Notes: a model not told the origin generated them from the sequence alone. Counted from the stretch's first letter, positions 30,957 to 39,120 are shown. The stretch is DNA of 40,185 nucleotides from Bacillota bacterium (GCA_017889675.1 JAGGAA010000004.1:1-40185); one strand, 5' to 3'. Numbers and translations: made by a program.

Positions 30957-32567
30957 ATGAGCACACAAATCCATACTCCGGTAGAGAAAAACTCCGGTAA
31001 GGGTTTTTGGGACGGTGTCCGCAAGGACGTTTTTATTCCAGGCATCATTCTCTTCAGCATTGCGGCAATCATCGGAATTGTGAACAACAAGGCGCTGACC
31101 CAAAGCTCTCAGGCGTTCTTTACCTGGTCTTTGGAGAACTTTGGCTGGCTATACCAGTATGCGTTAATGAGCAGTACTATTCTGGTGGCCATTATCACGT
31201 TTTCCAAAGTAGGCAACATCAAGCTGGGCGGTGCGGAGGCCCAGCCCAAATACCCCTTCTGGACCTGGTTTGCCATGACCCTCACTGGCGGCGTTGCCAC
31301 AGGCATCGTCACTTGGGGTGTCAACGAGCCTCTGATCTATTACGGTAATGTCTGGGGCGAGCTGGACACGCTGGGCATTACGCCCTTTACCGCAGAAGCG
31401 GCGCGATTTGCCATGGGGCGCAGTTTTTATAACTGGACCTTTATGCCTTATTCGATTTATGCTCTGTGCGGTGTACTGGTAGCCTACCTGTATTTTAACA
31501 AAAAGCAAAAGCTCAATATTACCGCCACCCTTCAGCCCGTTTTCGGCCAGCGGATCACCAAGGGTGTTCTGTCTTCCTGTGTGGATTGTCTTTCCATGCT
31601 GGCTCTGGGCGTGGGCATCTGCGGCGGCCTTGCCATGTGCATCACGTTGGTAGTCACCGGCCTGCGTACCTACGGCATACAGGAAAGCATACCTCTGTTT
31701 GTGTTGATCGGCGTGGTGTTAATTGCCAGCTTCACCTTCTCATCTTACATTGGCATGGATAAGGGTCTGAAGGTGTTAGGCAGCCTCAACGCCTGGTTCT
31801 ACTACGGCATTCTGGTGCTGCTGCTGTTCACCGGCCCCATGCTGTTCATCCTGCGCAACAGCACCGCCGGTTTGGCCGTGTGGCTGCATCAATTTTGGCT
31901 GTGGGGCTTGGATCCCATCGATATCGGCGGCGCAGCCCTTACCCGCTCCTGGACCTTGTTTGACTGGGCTTGCTGGATTGCCTATGCGCCGGTAACCGGC
32001 ATCTTCCTGGCCATGATGGCCAGGGGGCGCACCATCCGGGAATTTCTCGTCGTTAACTGGATTCTTCCTTCGGTGTTCGGCCTGATATGGTTCAGTATCT
32101 GGGGCAACAGCGCACTGTACATGCAGATGACCGGTACGGCCGACCTGGTGGGCGCTATCAAAGAGGGCGGCGCGGTTATGGCCCTGTGGGAGTTCCTCAA
32201 GCATCTGCCCTTCGGCCTTGGGGCCATCGTTATTCCTGTGAATATCATTATTATCTTCATTTCTTTTGTTACGGCGGCTGACGCTACCCTGACAAACGTA
32301 GGTTCCATGTGCATGAAGGACGTTCCCATCGGTACCGAGCCTCCCGGCTTCATCAAGATCATTTGGGGTATTATCATCGGTGTCGTGGCTGTGGTCATGG
32401 CAGCCTTCGGCGGCGGCGCTCAGGGTGTTGACGGCGTTAAGGCGTTGGCAACGGCAGGCGGATTTTTGGTGCTCTTTATATTCTTGTTCCAAATTATCGC
32501 GGCATGCAAGGTGTTCTTTACCCAAAAGGCATCCAGCGACGTGGTAGACGTGAAAGAAGAAGATTAA
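30957..32567 (+). CDS. BCCT-family transporter (betaine/carnitine/choline type)
   Basis: A 536-residue, 12-span carrier for compounds with a quaternary ammonium group. The family landmarks are GGVATGIVTWGVNEPLIYYG (helix 3 region) and SWTLFDWACWIAYAPVTGIFLAMMARGRTIREF, the conserved Trp-rich helix 8 and its loop. NWILPSVFGLIWFSIWG and a cytoplasmic end follow. ATG is preceded by AAGGAAGG. Base composition differs sharply from its neighbours: I counted 37 and 42 G+C in two 60-base samples (31861-31920 and 32401-32460), against 27 in the lyase (28381-28440) and 24 in the molybdenum hydroxylase (35161-35220). Codons often end in C or G. This points to recent transfer of the single gene. Probable role: import of the lyase's substrate. 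Confidence 0.93.
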   Translation: MSTQIHTPVEKNSGKGFWDGVRKDVFIPGIILFSIAAIIGIVNNKALTQSSQAFFTWSLENFGWLYQYALMSSTILVAIITFSKVGNIKLGGAEAQPKYPFWTWFAMTLTGGVATGIVTWGVNEPLIYYGNVWGELDTLGITPFTAEAARFAMGRSFYNWTFMPYSIYALCGVLVAYLYFNKKQKLNITATLQPVFGQRITKGVLSSCVDCLSMLALGVGICGGLAMCITLVVTGLRTYGIQESIPLFVLIGVVLIASFTFSSYIGMDKGLKVLGSLNAWFYYGILVLLLFTGPMLFILRNSTAGLAVWLHQFWLWGLDPIDIGGAALTRSWTLFDWACWIAYAPVTGIFLAMMARGRTIREFLVVNWILPSVFGLIWFSIWGNSALYMQMTGTADLVGAIKEGGAVMALWEFLKHLPFGLGAIVIPVNIIIIFISFVTAADATLTNVGSMCMKDVPIGTEPPGFIKIIWGIIIGVVAVVMAAFGGGAQGVDGVKALATAGGFLVLFIFLFQIIAACKVFFTQKASSDVVDVKEED

Positions 32568-32581
32568 GCAGGCCGTATCCC

Positions 32582-32624
32582 GGGGAAGCCTGTATCTCTA
32601 CAGTCTTCCCCCTCCTTATGTTTT
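32582..32624 (+). terminator. Terminator after the BCCT gene
   Basis: GGGGAAG (32582-32588) pairs with CTTCCCC (32605-32611), and an inner CTGT pairs with ACAG (32590-32593, 32600-32603). The tail is only partly T-rich (ctccttatgtttt). Confidence 0.65.
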
Positions 32625-32634
32625 GTAAAACATA
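32617..32634. promoter_or_regulatory. Inverted repeat, possible operator before the molybdenum hydroxylase operon
   Basis: TATGTTTT-GT-AAAACATA is a perfect 8-bp palindrome 92 bases before the small-subunit start. AT-rich palindromes of this kind are common operator sites. The Lrp-type regulator encoded after the operon is one possible binder, which is a guess. Confidence 0.35.
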
Positions 32635-32660
32635 GTATAAGCCAAATGAACAAAAACTTT

Positions 32661-32710
32661 GATTGTCGGGTAAGGCGGCAAAATTTCCGGCAAAGAAATA
32701 CCCGACAATC
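32661..32710 (+). promoter_or_regulatory. Stem-loop leader of the molybdenum hydroxylase operon
   Basis: GATTGTCGGGTA (32661-32672) is the exact reverse complement of TACCCGACAATC (32699-32710). The 26-base interior (aggcggcaaaatttccggcaaagaaa minus ends) can form a further CGG/CCG pair. It ends 10 bases before the ribosome site of the small-subunit gene. It has the form of a compact RNA regulator or a DNA operator; I match it to no known riboswitch class. Confidence 0.5.
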
Positions 32711-32726
32711 TGATGGGAGGGAAGAA

Positions 32727-33194
32727 ATGCTAATTAACCTTACTGTTAATGGCAGACAGCATACGTTAGAGGTAGAACCGCAGGAAAGGCTGCTTGACAT
32801 GCTGCGGCAAAAACTGAAATTGACAGGTGCCAAAGAAGGCTGTGGCGAAGGTGAATGCGGTGCTTGCACTGTCATCATGAACGGGGAGGCTGTTAATTCT
32901 TGTATGGTGCTTGCGTATCAGGCCAGAGAGGCCGAAATACTGACAATTGAAGGTTTAGCGCCTAATGGCGGGTTGGATGCTGTGCAGCACGCATTTGTCG
33001 AAAATGGTGCCGTACAGTGCGGGTACTGTACGCCAGGCATGGTTATGAGTACCAAAGCCTTGTTAATGAAAAACACTAATCCAACTGAAGCGGAGATAAA
33101 AGAGGCTCTTGCTGGGAACCTTTGCCGGTGTACCGGCTATGTAAATATTATCAAAGCAGTTAAGGCCGCTGCTGGCGAATTGAATGGAGGCTAA
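32727..33194 (+). CDS. Molybdenum hydroxylase 2Fe-2S subunit (XDH family)
   Basis: A 155-residue iron-sulfur subunit with both 2Fe-2S clusters. The plant-ferredoxin-type cluster is in GCGEGECGACTV plus the following Cys of NSCMV. The second is in QCGYCTPGM and CRCTGY. This is the normal small subunit of xanthine-dehydrogenase-type enzymes. ATG 32727 is chosen because GGGAGG lies 6-7 bases upstream; an earlier ATG at 32646 would read through the inverted repeat. It is the first gene of a three-gene operon, and a 12-bp stem-loop precedes it. Confidence 0.94.
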   Translation: MLINLTVNGRQHTLEVEPQERLLDMLRQKLKLTGAKEGCGEGECGACTVIMNGEAVNSCMVLAYQAREAEILTIEGLAPNGGLDAVQHAFVENGAVQCGYCTPGMVMSTKALLMKNTNPTEAEIKEALAGNLCRCTGYVNIIKAVKAAAGELNGG

Positions 33195-33199
33195 AGCAG

Positions 33200-34048
33200 A
33201 TGACCGGCTATAGAATCGCAGGTTTTTTGAGGTTGGAGGATGTTTTGCGGGAAATTACGCAGACCTCTGTCAGAACAGTGTTTATTAGCGGCGGCACTGA
33301 TTTTATCAATAATGGTATTGGGGACAAGGCCGAATTGGTGATAGACCTTGCGCAAGTCGCAGATCTTAAATATATAAAAGATCTTGGTTCTGAAATAAGG
33401 ATTGGCGGCGGTACGACCTTTGCCGCCATCGCGGCCAGTCCGATTATTAAGGCCAGAGCTAGCGCCCTGGCACAGGCTGCAAGTCGAGTCGGTTCGGTGC
33501 AAATCAGAAACCGGGCGACAATCGGCGGCAATATTGCCAGTGCTTCGCCTGCCGGTGACAGTCTGCCGGTACTTGCTGCTTTTACTGCCGGTGTCCATAC
33601 CGCAGGCAGTCAAGGCACTCGCTCCTTGACATTAACAGAAGCTTTGAATGGGCTTCAGGCTAAAGAAATAATAACAGAAGTCGTTATTCCGACTCCTGGG
33701 GAGAGTCGCAGCGGGTTTGTGAAAATTGGCAGCCGGTCACAGGTGACGATTGCCAAGGTGAGTTTGGCTGCCAATATTATGTATGATCGCAGTAAAAAGA
33801 TGATTATTGTCGGTAAGGCAGCAATGGGCGCTTTGGGGAAAGTGCCGGTATGTCCGCTTACAGTACAGCAATTCTTCAGTCAACGGGTAGTTGATGAACA
33901 TTTTGCTGACGATTTATCACAGCTGCTTGTTGAAACGGTAGACGAGATGATAGCGGGCCGGGCTTCACGTCCCTACAAAAGGGCAGCCGTGAAAGGACTG
34001 GTTTATGATTTGGCCGGACTATTGTTTGACGCTTGCGAAAATAATTAA
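33200..34048 (+). CDS. Molybdenum hydroxylase FAD subunit
   Basis: The 282-residue product is the FAD-binding subunit (CoxM/XdhB family). VFISGGTDFINNG is the first FAD-binding loop, EIRIGGGTTFAAIA follows, and SVQIRNRATIGGNIASASPAGDSLPVL is the second, diagnostic loop. It then has the C-terminal CO-dehydrogenase flavoprotein domain (GFVKIGSRSQVTIAKVSLAANI). It passes electrons from the iron-sulfur subunit to an acceptor. It starts 5 bases after the small-subunit stop with GGAGG upstream. Confidence 0.93.
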   Translation: MTGYRIAGFLRLEDVLREITQTSVRTVFISGGTDFINNGIGDKAELVIDLAQVADLKYIKDLGSEIRIGGGTTFAAIAASPIIKARASALAQAASRVGSVQIRNRATIGGNIASASPAGDSLPVLAAFTAGVHTAGSQGTRSLTLTEALNGLQAKEIITEVVIPTPGESRSGFVKIGSRSQVTIAKVSLAANIMYDRSKKMIIVGKAAMGALGKVPVCPLTVQQFFSQRVVDEHFADDLSQLLVETVDEMIAGRASRPYKRAAVKGLVYDLAGLLFDACENN

Positions 34049-34074
34049 TTACGATGGAATCAGGAGGTAACGAA

Positions 34075-36351
34075 ATGGACGCTAAACCTGCGCACAATTT
34101 TAAGTATGTTGGCAGGTCCATACCCATCGAGGATGGAGCGGCTAAAGCAAGCGGCAGCATAAAATATACTGGGGACATGGTTGTGGATGGGATTTTATAT
34201 GCCCAACTAGTATTTAGTCAGGTTCCCCACGCTCGAATCAAGAATATTGACATTTCTGAGGCCATGGCTGTGCCTGGCGTTGTAAAAATATATCAACGTG
34301 ACAACTCAACGCAGATAAAATTTAATTCGCAAATGTGGTTTGCCGGACAGAATGCGGTCGAGGATCAGGAGCTTTTTCCAGAAGTAGTACGATATATTGG
34401 TGATACGGTAGCAGCGGTAGTCGCAGAAACTAAGGAGGCAGCTCTGGCGGCGGCAGACCTTATCAAGGCTGAGTACGATACTTTGCCAGTTGTTATTGAT
34501 CCAGAGGAGGCACTTAGTGGACAGGTTGCTCTTCATGATAGCGGCAATCCATTTTTCACAATGGAAGCTAACTGCGGTGATGTTGAAGCTGTTCTAAAAA
34601 CAAATGCAGGCGTAGTGGTTGAAGACCGGGTGGAAACACCCAAAATTCATCATGCGGCCATGGAAAACCATGTATGTATTGCCGTACCAGACCATCGGGG
34701 GAGAATGACAGTATACAGCCCCTGTCAGATTGTATATTCGGTGCGCCTCATTGTGGCTAAGGTGTTAGGGGTACCGTATCACAAGGTTCGAGTTATCAAA
34801 ACTCCCATCGGCGGATCGTTTGGCGGCAAACAGGAAGTAACCCTTGAAACGTATTGTGCCTATTTTGCTAAAGACTTGAACAGACCAGTGAAAATTGAAT
34901 TTGACCGCTGGGCAAGTATTGTAGCCACTCGTACAAGAACAAAGACGATTGGTTATGTAAAAACAATGGTAAGCCCTGAAGGCAAGATTTGGGCGAGGGA
35001 TATGAAATATATTGTTGATACCGGGGCTTATACCTCAAATGGTCGTGCCATTTGCTATGCTATGGCCAAAAAACTGTTTAGACTATACCGCATTCCGAAC
35101 CAACATTATCAAGCGCTAGCTGTACATACCAATACAACCATAGCGGGGGCTGCACGGGGCTATGGTTCGCCGCAAGTTCAAACAATTGCCGAAATCAATT
35201 TGGATAATGCAGCAAGACATTTAAATATGGACCCAGTTGAATTTCGCCTGAAAAACTTAGTGCATCCCTATGACGCTGATCCGAGCGGCGGGCCTGATCT
35301 AGGTAACGCCAGGATTATTGATTGCGTGCGTAAAGGTGCGGAGACGTTTGGCTGGAACGCAAAATGGAGTCAGCCAAAGCGTGCGGGCCGATGGCAAACC
35401 GGGGTTGGGATGGCCTGCGCTACCCATGGAAATGGTTATTACGGCGCATACCAGGAATTTGGTACAATGACGATTCGAATGCTGGAAGACGGTAGTATTA
35501 TGCTTAATGCCGGTTTGCATGACCTGGGTAATGGTACGGTTACAGCCATGAAGCAGATTGTCGCAGAAGTCTTGGATATTTCACTGGATATGATTGAAGC
35601 TCCGGAAGCCGATACCGATGTCAGTCCATACGATATTGGCTGCCAGGCCAGTCGGGTAATTCATGTTTGCGGTGCCAATGCTATGCAGGCAGCCGAAGAA
35701 TTGCGCAGTTTGTTCATAATCGAAGCGGCTAAAATTCTTACGTGCAATGAAGCAGAGATAGCGTTAGAAGACGGCAGAATTTGGCGTAACGGCAATTCCG
35801 GGAACACCATGAGCTATGGTCAAATGGCGGCTATGATTCAACAAAAAAATCAGGTCGAACTTATCCGTACTGTTACCTATCAAGCACCCGCCAATCCGGG
35901 TTCCTATGCAGCAAATTTTGTGGAAGTGGCTGTAGATACCTATACTGGTTTTGTTAAGGTTGTGGACGTTGTAGCCGTACATGATATTGGTCAGGCGATT
36001 AACACTGGCTTTGTCGAAGGGCAGATCCACGGCGGTATTCAAATGGGATTAGGTATGGCAATCGCTGAAGATATTGATTATGATGAAAAGTCAGGTATCG
36101 CCCGTGGCAGCCGCTTTAGCAAATACCATCTTGTTAATGCGCCAGATATGCCGCCTGTCAGAGTCATATTAATTGAAAAAGGGGAAGAATATGGTCCGTA
36201 TGGAGCCAAAAGCATAGGTGAGATTGCGACGATTCCCATTACTGCAGCTACCGTAAATGCAATAAACCATGCTCTTAATGCCAATCTAACAATACTGCCG
36301 GTAACACCGGATAAAATTATGGCCATGCTTACTGAGCAGCAGAATAAGTAA
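34075..36351 (+). CDS. Molybdenum hydroxylase catalytic (molybdopterin) subunit
   Basis: The 758-residue catalytic subunit binds the molybdopterin cofactor. The first domain is the Ald_Xan_dh_C-type fold (YVGRSIPIEDGAAKASGSIKYTGD, AQLVFSQVPHARIKNIDIS). The cofactor domain shows TPIGGSFGGKQEV, AGAARGYGSPQ, HDLGNGTVTAMKQIVAEVL and the near-terminal GAKSIGE whose Glu is the catalytic base. The substrate is not predictable from sequence. The family oxidises purines, aromatic N-heterocycles, aldehydes and more. ATG 34075 follows AGGAGG; an ATG 21 bases earlier has none. By position it may act on the heterocyclic product left after the lyase step. The selenium or sulfur form of the cofactor cannot be told. 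Confidence 0.93.
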   Translation: MDAKPAHNFKYVGRSIPIEDGAAKASGSIKYTGDMVVDGILYAQLVFSQVPHARIKNIDISEAMAVPGVVKIYQRDNSTQIKFNSQMWFAGQNAVEDQELFPEVVRYIGDTVAAVVAETKEAALAAADLIKAEYDTLPVVIDPEEALSGQVALHDSGNPFFTMEANCGDVEAVLKTNAGVVVEDRVETPKIHHAAMENHVCIAVPDHRGRMTVYSPCQIVYSVRLIVAKVLGVPYHKVRVIKTPIGGSFGGKQEVTLETYCAYFAKDLNRPVKIEFDRWASIVATRTRTKTIGYVKTMVSPEGKIWARDMKYIVDTGAYTSNGRAICYAMAKKLFRLYRIPNQHYQALAVHTNTTIAGAARGYGSPQVQTIAEINLDNAARHLNMDPVEFRLKNLVHPYDADPSGGPDLGNARIIDCVRKGAETFGWNAKWSQPKRAGRWQTGVGMACATHGNGYYGAYQEFGTMTIRMLEDGSIMLNAGLHDLGNGTVTAMKQIVAEVLDISLDMIEAPEADTDVSPYDIGCQASRVIHVCGANAMQAAEELRSLFIIEAAKILTCNEAEIALEDGRIWRNGNSGNTMSYGQMAAMIQQKNQVELIRTVTYQAPANPGSYAANFVEVAVDTYTGFVKVVDVVAVHDIGQAINTGFVEGQIHGGIQMGLGMAIAEDIDYDEKSGIARGSRFSKYHLVNAPDMPPVRVILIEKGEEYGPYGAKSIGEIATIPITAATVNAINHALNANLTILPVTPDKIMAMLTEQQNK

Positions 36352-36357
36352 CTAAAG

Positions 36358-36405
36358 AAGATGCACTAGTCAGTCATTCGTTGACGAGCTAGTGCATCTT
36401 TCTTT
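36358..36405. terminator. Bidirectional terminator after the molybdenum hydroxylase operon
   Basis: AAGATGCACTAG (36358-36369) pairs perfectly with CTAGTGCATCTT (36389-36400), an inner TCA/TGA pair closes the loop, and T-rich bases follow. It lies between genes converging from both strands. Confidence 0.88.
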
Positions 36406-36435
36406 GGTAAAACGTCAGATTATAGAGGAGCTATA

Positions 36436-36849
36436 CTATTTAATTTTCCCAATAGAAATATTTATTCGGTAATTGCCATATTTCAAAACAGAATCCAAAA
36501 AACAGTTCAGAGCTTCTTGTGACTTGACCTGAACTTTCAGCAGATAACAGCCTTCGCCACTGATTCGGCTAGCTTCTACCACTGCTTCCTGGCTTTGTAA
36601 GAATACATGGAGAGCTCGATGATTAGTTGTTTTCATAAATATGGTTATATATGCTGTTATGGTTGTTCCCAGCAGTTGTTCATCAAGCAAAACAGAGTAT
36701 CCCTGTATCACACCTAACTCTTCCATTCGTGAAATTCGCTTCGAAACTGCCTGACCTGTTAGGTGAACTAGTTCACCGATATCTCTAAGCTGCATTTTGC
36801 AGTTTGTTTTTAATAGTTTTATGATCGCCAAATCAGTATGATCAAGCAT
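36436..36849 (-). CDS. Lrp/AsnC-family transcriptional regulator
   Basis: The 137-residue length is normal. The N-terminal helix-turn-helix (LDHTDLAIIKLLKTNCKMQLRDIGELVHLTGQAVSKRISRMEELGVIQGY) and C-terminal ligand-binding RAM domain (ITAYITIFMKT, EAVVEASRISGEGCYLLKVQVKSQEALNCFLDSVLKYG) are clear. ATG is 11 bases after AAAGGA. It is transcribed away from the cysteine hydrolase gene, with a 132-base shared promoter region, the usual arrangement for an Lrp-type regulator and its target. It may also act on the operon that converges on it. Confidence 0.93.
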   Translation of the reverse strand: MLDHTDLAIIKLLKTNCKMQLRDIGELVHLTGQAVSKRISRMEELGVIQGYSVLLDEQLLGTTITAYITIFMKTTNHRALHVFLQSQEAVVEASRISGEGCYLLKVQVKSQEALNCFLDSVLKYGNYRINISIGKIK

Positions 36850-36907
36850 TTTTCATTAAATCCTTTCATGAGGAAATCGGAAATGGTTCCATACTTTCGC
36901 GGCACAA

Positions 36908-36935
36908 TTGGAGCTGTCAGTATAATTAGTATAAC
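36908..36935 (+). promoter_or_regulatory. Possible promoter of the cysteine hydrolase gene
   Basis: TTGGAG and TATAAC are separated by 16 bases in the divergent region, 47 bases before the GTG start. The match is weak. A neighbouring TATAAT at 36921 has no partner at the right distance. Confidence 0.3.
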
Positions 36936-36981
36936 AAAGGATGTGAGCATAATCCAGAATGAAATATGGGGGGAATTGACA

Positions 36982-37533
36982 GTGAAAAAAGCGTTACTCG
37001 TAATTGATGTGCAAAATGAATACTTTACCGGCAAAATGCCGGTTACTTACCCACCGGGGAGTTTTAATAAAATTCTTCAGGCTGTAGAGGCAGCTAATCA
37101 AAATAACATTCCGGTAATTCTTATCAGACATGAAGCAACACAACAAGCTGCTGCTTTTGTAAAAGGCAGTAGGGGTTGGGAAATTCGTGAAGAGCTGCTG
37201 GAAAAAGAATATGTACGTATTTTTGATAAGGATCTTCCGGGAAGTTTTACAGGTACCGGACTTCGGGATTATTTAACAGGGAGGGGTATAGATACAATTG
37301 TTATCTGCGGCTACATGACCCAGATGTGCTGTGATACGACGGCGAGGCAGGCATTTCATCTTGGATTTTTTGTCGAATTTCTGTCAGATGCCACCGGTAC
37401 TTTGGATGTATCCAATAATGCTGGTAAAATAACGGCAGAGGAACTGCACAAGGCGATACTTATAACGCAAGCTATGCGGTTTTCTAAGGTGATTTCTACT
37501 GATGAATGGATTAAAAATTATAAAAAGGAATAG
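36982..37533 (+). CDS. Isochorismatase-family cysteine hydrolase
   Basis: The 183-residue product has the triad of the family. The Asp is in LLVIDVQNEYF, the Lys is in IFDKDLPGSFTGTGLRDYL, and the nucleophile Cys is in VICGYMTQMCCDTTARQAFHLGF. The family includes nicotinamidase, N-carbamoylsarcosine amidase and similar amide or carbamoyl hydrolases. The substrate is unknown. An amide-cleaving step at the end of the nearby catabolic island would fit, by inference. GTG 36982 is preferred because GGGGGGAA lies 7 bases before it. An ATG at 36838 would overlap the divergent regulator and add 48 residues with no conserved features. Confidence 0.88.
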   Translation: MKKALLVIDVQNEYFTGKMPVTYPPGSFNKILQAVEAANQNNIPVILIRHEATQQAAAFVKGSRGWEIREELLEKEYVRIFDKDLPGSFTGTGLRDYLTGRGIDTIVICGYMTQMCCDTTARQAFHLGFFVEFLSDATGTLDVSNNAGKITAEELHKAILITQAMRFSKVISTDEWIKNYKKE

Positions 37534-37566
37534 TGGGATAGGGAACCTCTGTCTGCAGGTTAAGGC

Positions 37567-37595
37567 TTGACAACTGTTTCCAGGAATGGTATTCT
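37567..37595 (+). promoter_or_regulatory. Housekeeping promoter of the first cobalamin riboswitch
   Basis: A perfect TTGACA -35 and TATTCT -10 are separated by 17 bases. The expected start is near 37602, shortly before the aptamer. Confidence 0.8.
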
Positions 37596-37617
37596 AATTC
37601 CATAATAAAAAACTGAA

Positions 37618-37830
37618 TAGTACGAGATAGGTGCCTTAAGGGCTTAATAGGGAAGTCCGGTTAAATGCCGGCGCGGTCCCGCCACTGTAACGGGGAGCAA
37701 GTTTAAAATATGCCACTGAGACGATAGTCTTGGGAAGGTTTAAGCAAGCAACGATCCGGAGTCAGGAGAACTGCCTAGCTGACAATCACCGTTTGTTACC
37801 CACGAGGTATGGGGAGGGGATTACAGTAGG
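37618..37830 (+). promoter_or_regulatory. Cobalamin riboswitch 1
   Basis: The conserved AdoCbl aptamer parts appear in order: GATAGGTGCC, GGGCTTAATAGGGAAG, GCCGGCGCGGTCCCGCCACTG (GCCACTG at 37681), TTGGGAAGG, ATCCGGAGTCAGGAGAACTGCC (B12 box at 37760-37775) and GACAATCACCG. The exact ends are uncertain. Two hairpins follow it before the Gate-type membrane-protein gene. By known mechanism, cobalamin binding lowers expression of the gene. Confidence 0.97.
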
Positions 37831-37857
37831 CACTTTTAAGTGTACCTAGTTTAATTC

Positions 37858-37935
37858 GCTCCTGGCTAACCGCCAGGAGCTTTGTATTAGCTTACTGGTT
37901 ATCACTCCTGACTATAAACGGTCAGGAGTTTTAAT
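37858..37935 (+). terminator. Tandem hairpins of riboswitch 1 expression platform
   Basis: GCTCCTGGC/GCCAGGAGC (37858-37866, 37872-37880) is followed by a short T-run. ACTCCTGAC/GTCAGGAGT (37904-37912, 37921-37929) is followed by TTTAATATTT. Both stems have the same CTCC core, so they could exchange partners. The second looks like the regulated terminator. About 175 bases with no clear feature lie between it and the start codon. Confidence 0.8.
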
Positions 37936-38109
37936 ATTTATGACATTTTTCTCAAACGCTCCTTTTGAATATTGCGCCGTTGGCGCGGGTCATTTTTGAC
38001 CCTTTCTTTTTACAATTCTACTATGATATAAATTCACTGGAAATTGTGCATGTCAAACAGTATAGTAAACAAACTTGAACCATTATATTAACAAGACAGG
38101 AATAACAAT

Positions 38110-39054
38110 ATGGATATTTCATTAGCATTATCAGATGTTTTGAAAATGTGGAAAACTGCATTACCGGCCATGTTTTTAGGCTGTTATTGTGGTGTTGTTC
38201 TTAAAAACCGACGTTTTTTTACTTGGTTCAGCAAAGTGTTGCGGCCGATGACTTCACTGGGTAAATTGCCGGAAGCTTTAGGCCCATTTTTTATTTTATG
38301 TTTACTGAACAGGTATGCGGCTAATGCTATGCTGGCTGAATTTGGCCGTAACGCTGTTGTAAATAAAAATGGCATCATTGCTGTTTATCTGATGGGTTCT
38401 CTGCCTACCGGCATCTATTTCACTATCTTTTATTTCAGTCCAGCTTTGATCGCCGGGTTGGGCTGGAAACTGGGTATGGCATTTATGGCGATAAACATTG
38501 GCATGAGTACTCTTGTAACAGTAATTGGCATCTTATGGAATCGCATTAACTTCCGGCAAGATGACGCCAGCCATTCGGAACATCAGCAGACATTTTCCAG
38601 TGCGACAGCCGATAAGATCGATCTGGTAGCTGCGGCTAGGACGGCCTTTTGGCAATTTTGGGATATAGCCGTAGTTTTTGTGCCGGTTACGTTTGTTTTC
38701 GCGTTGTTTATGCATACCGATATTATTAACGAGATTCTGCCAGGTGCTGCCCCTGTTTTACACAAGGTCAATTTGACTGCAGCCGGAGTTTTGGTTATTT
38801 TGGCTGGGATACCTACGATGATTGCGGCCATAGGTGTTGCCGGAACGCTGCTGCAAAGCGGCGCACTGGTGGCGGAGGAGATAATTTTTACACTTTTGGT
38901 GGCGTCTTTTTTTCATAATGTATATGATGCTGTATCCCGTGTATTACCGACAAATGTTTCGATATTTGGTGTCAAGTTGGGTGTTGTTGTTACTGTCGTG
39001 GGTACTGTCGTCTATCTTGCGATGGTGGCGCTGGCCGCCAGCCTCGCTTTGTAA
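38110..39054 (+). CDS. Gate-domain (nucleoside-recognition) membrane protein under cobalamin control
   Basis: A 314-residue protein with about 8 membrane spans in two halves. Each half has the Gate/nucleoside-recognition look (residues about 12-115, MWKTALPAMFLGCYCGVVLKNRR; about 180-300, FWQFWDIAVVFVPVTFVFALF). The halves are split by a soluble loop (about 145-170) with HSEHQQ. There is no ATPase or cofactor motif. Gate-domain proteins are usually transporters or scaffold proteins. The cobalamin riboswitch upstream means it is made when corrinoid is scarce, so I infer uptake of corrinoid, a precursor or a metal. The function is not demonstrated for this family member as far as I know. ATG follows AGGAATAA, and the next riboswitch comes directly after it. 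Confidence 0.82.
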   Translation: MDISLALSDVLKMWKTALPAMFLGCYCGVVLKNRRFFTWFSKVLRPMTSLGKLPEALGPFFILCLLNRYAANAMLAEFGRNAVVNKNGIIAVYLMGSLPTGIYFTIFYFSPALIAGLGWKLGMAFMAINIGMSTLVTVIGILWNRINFRQDDASHSEHQQTFSSATADKIDLVAAARTAFWQFWDIAVVFVPVTFVFALFMHTDIINEILPGAAPVLHKVNLTAAGVLVILAGIPTMIAAIGVAGTLLQSGALVAEEIIFTLLVASFFHNVYDAVSRVLPTNVSIFGVKLGVVVTVVGTVVYLAMVALAASLAL

Positions 39055-39090
39055 GCGCGAGCTACTGATGGTGAATGTGTAAAATAATCA

Positions 39091-39120
39091 TTGACGCTCT
39101 ATGTCGATCAATGATATGAT
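39091..39120 (+). promoter_or_regulatory. Promoter of the second cobalamin riboswitch
   Basis: TTGACG and TATGAT are separated by 18 bases. An inverted repeat ATCATTGA (39087-39094) / TCAATGAT (39108-39115) overlaps the -35 and -10 boxes and could be an operator or a weak terminator for the preceding gene. Confidence 0.6.

Noticed and set aside
31776-32525. Long open frame on the minus strand opposite the BCCT gene
   Set aside because: It is a shadow of the G+C-rich BCCT gene. Its product is rich in His, Asp, Glu and Gln with no fold signal, it lacks a ribosome site, and the + strand gene is certain.
34054-34074. Earlier ATG for the molybdenum hydroxylase large subunit
   Set aside because: It would start before the AGGAGG ribosome site that is correctly placed for ATG 34075.
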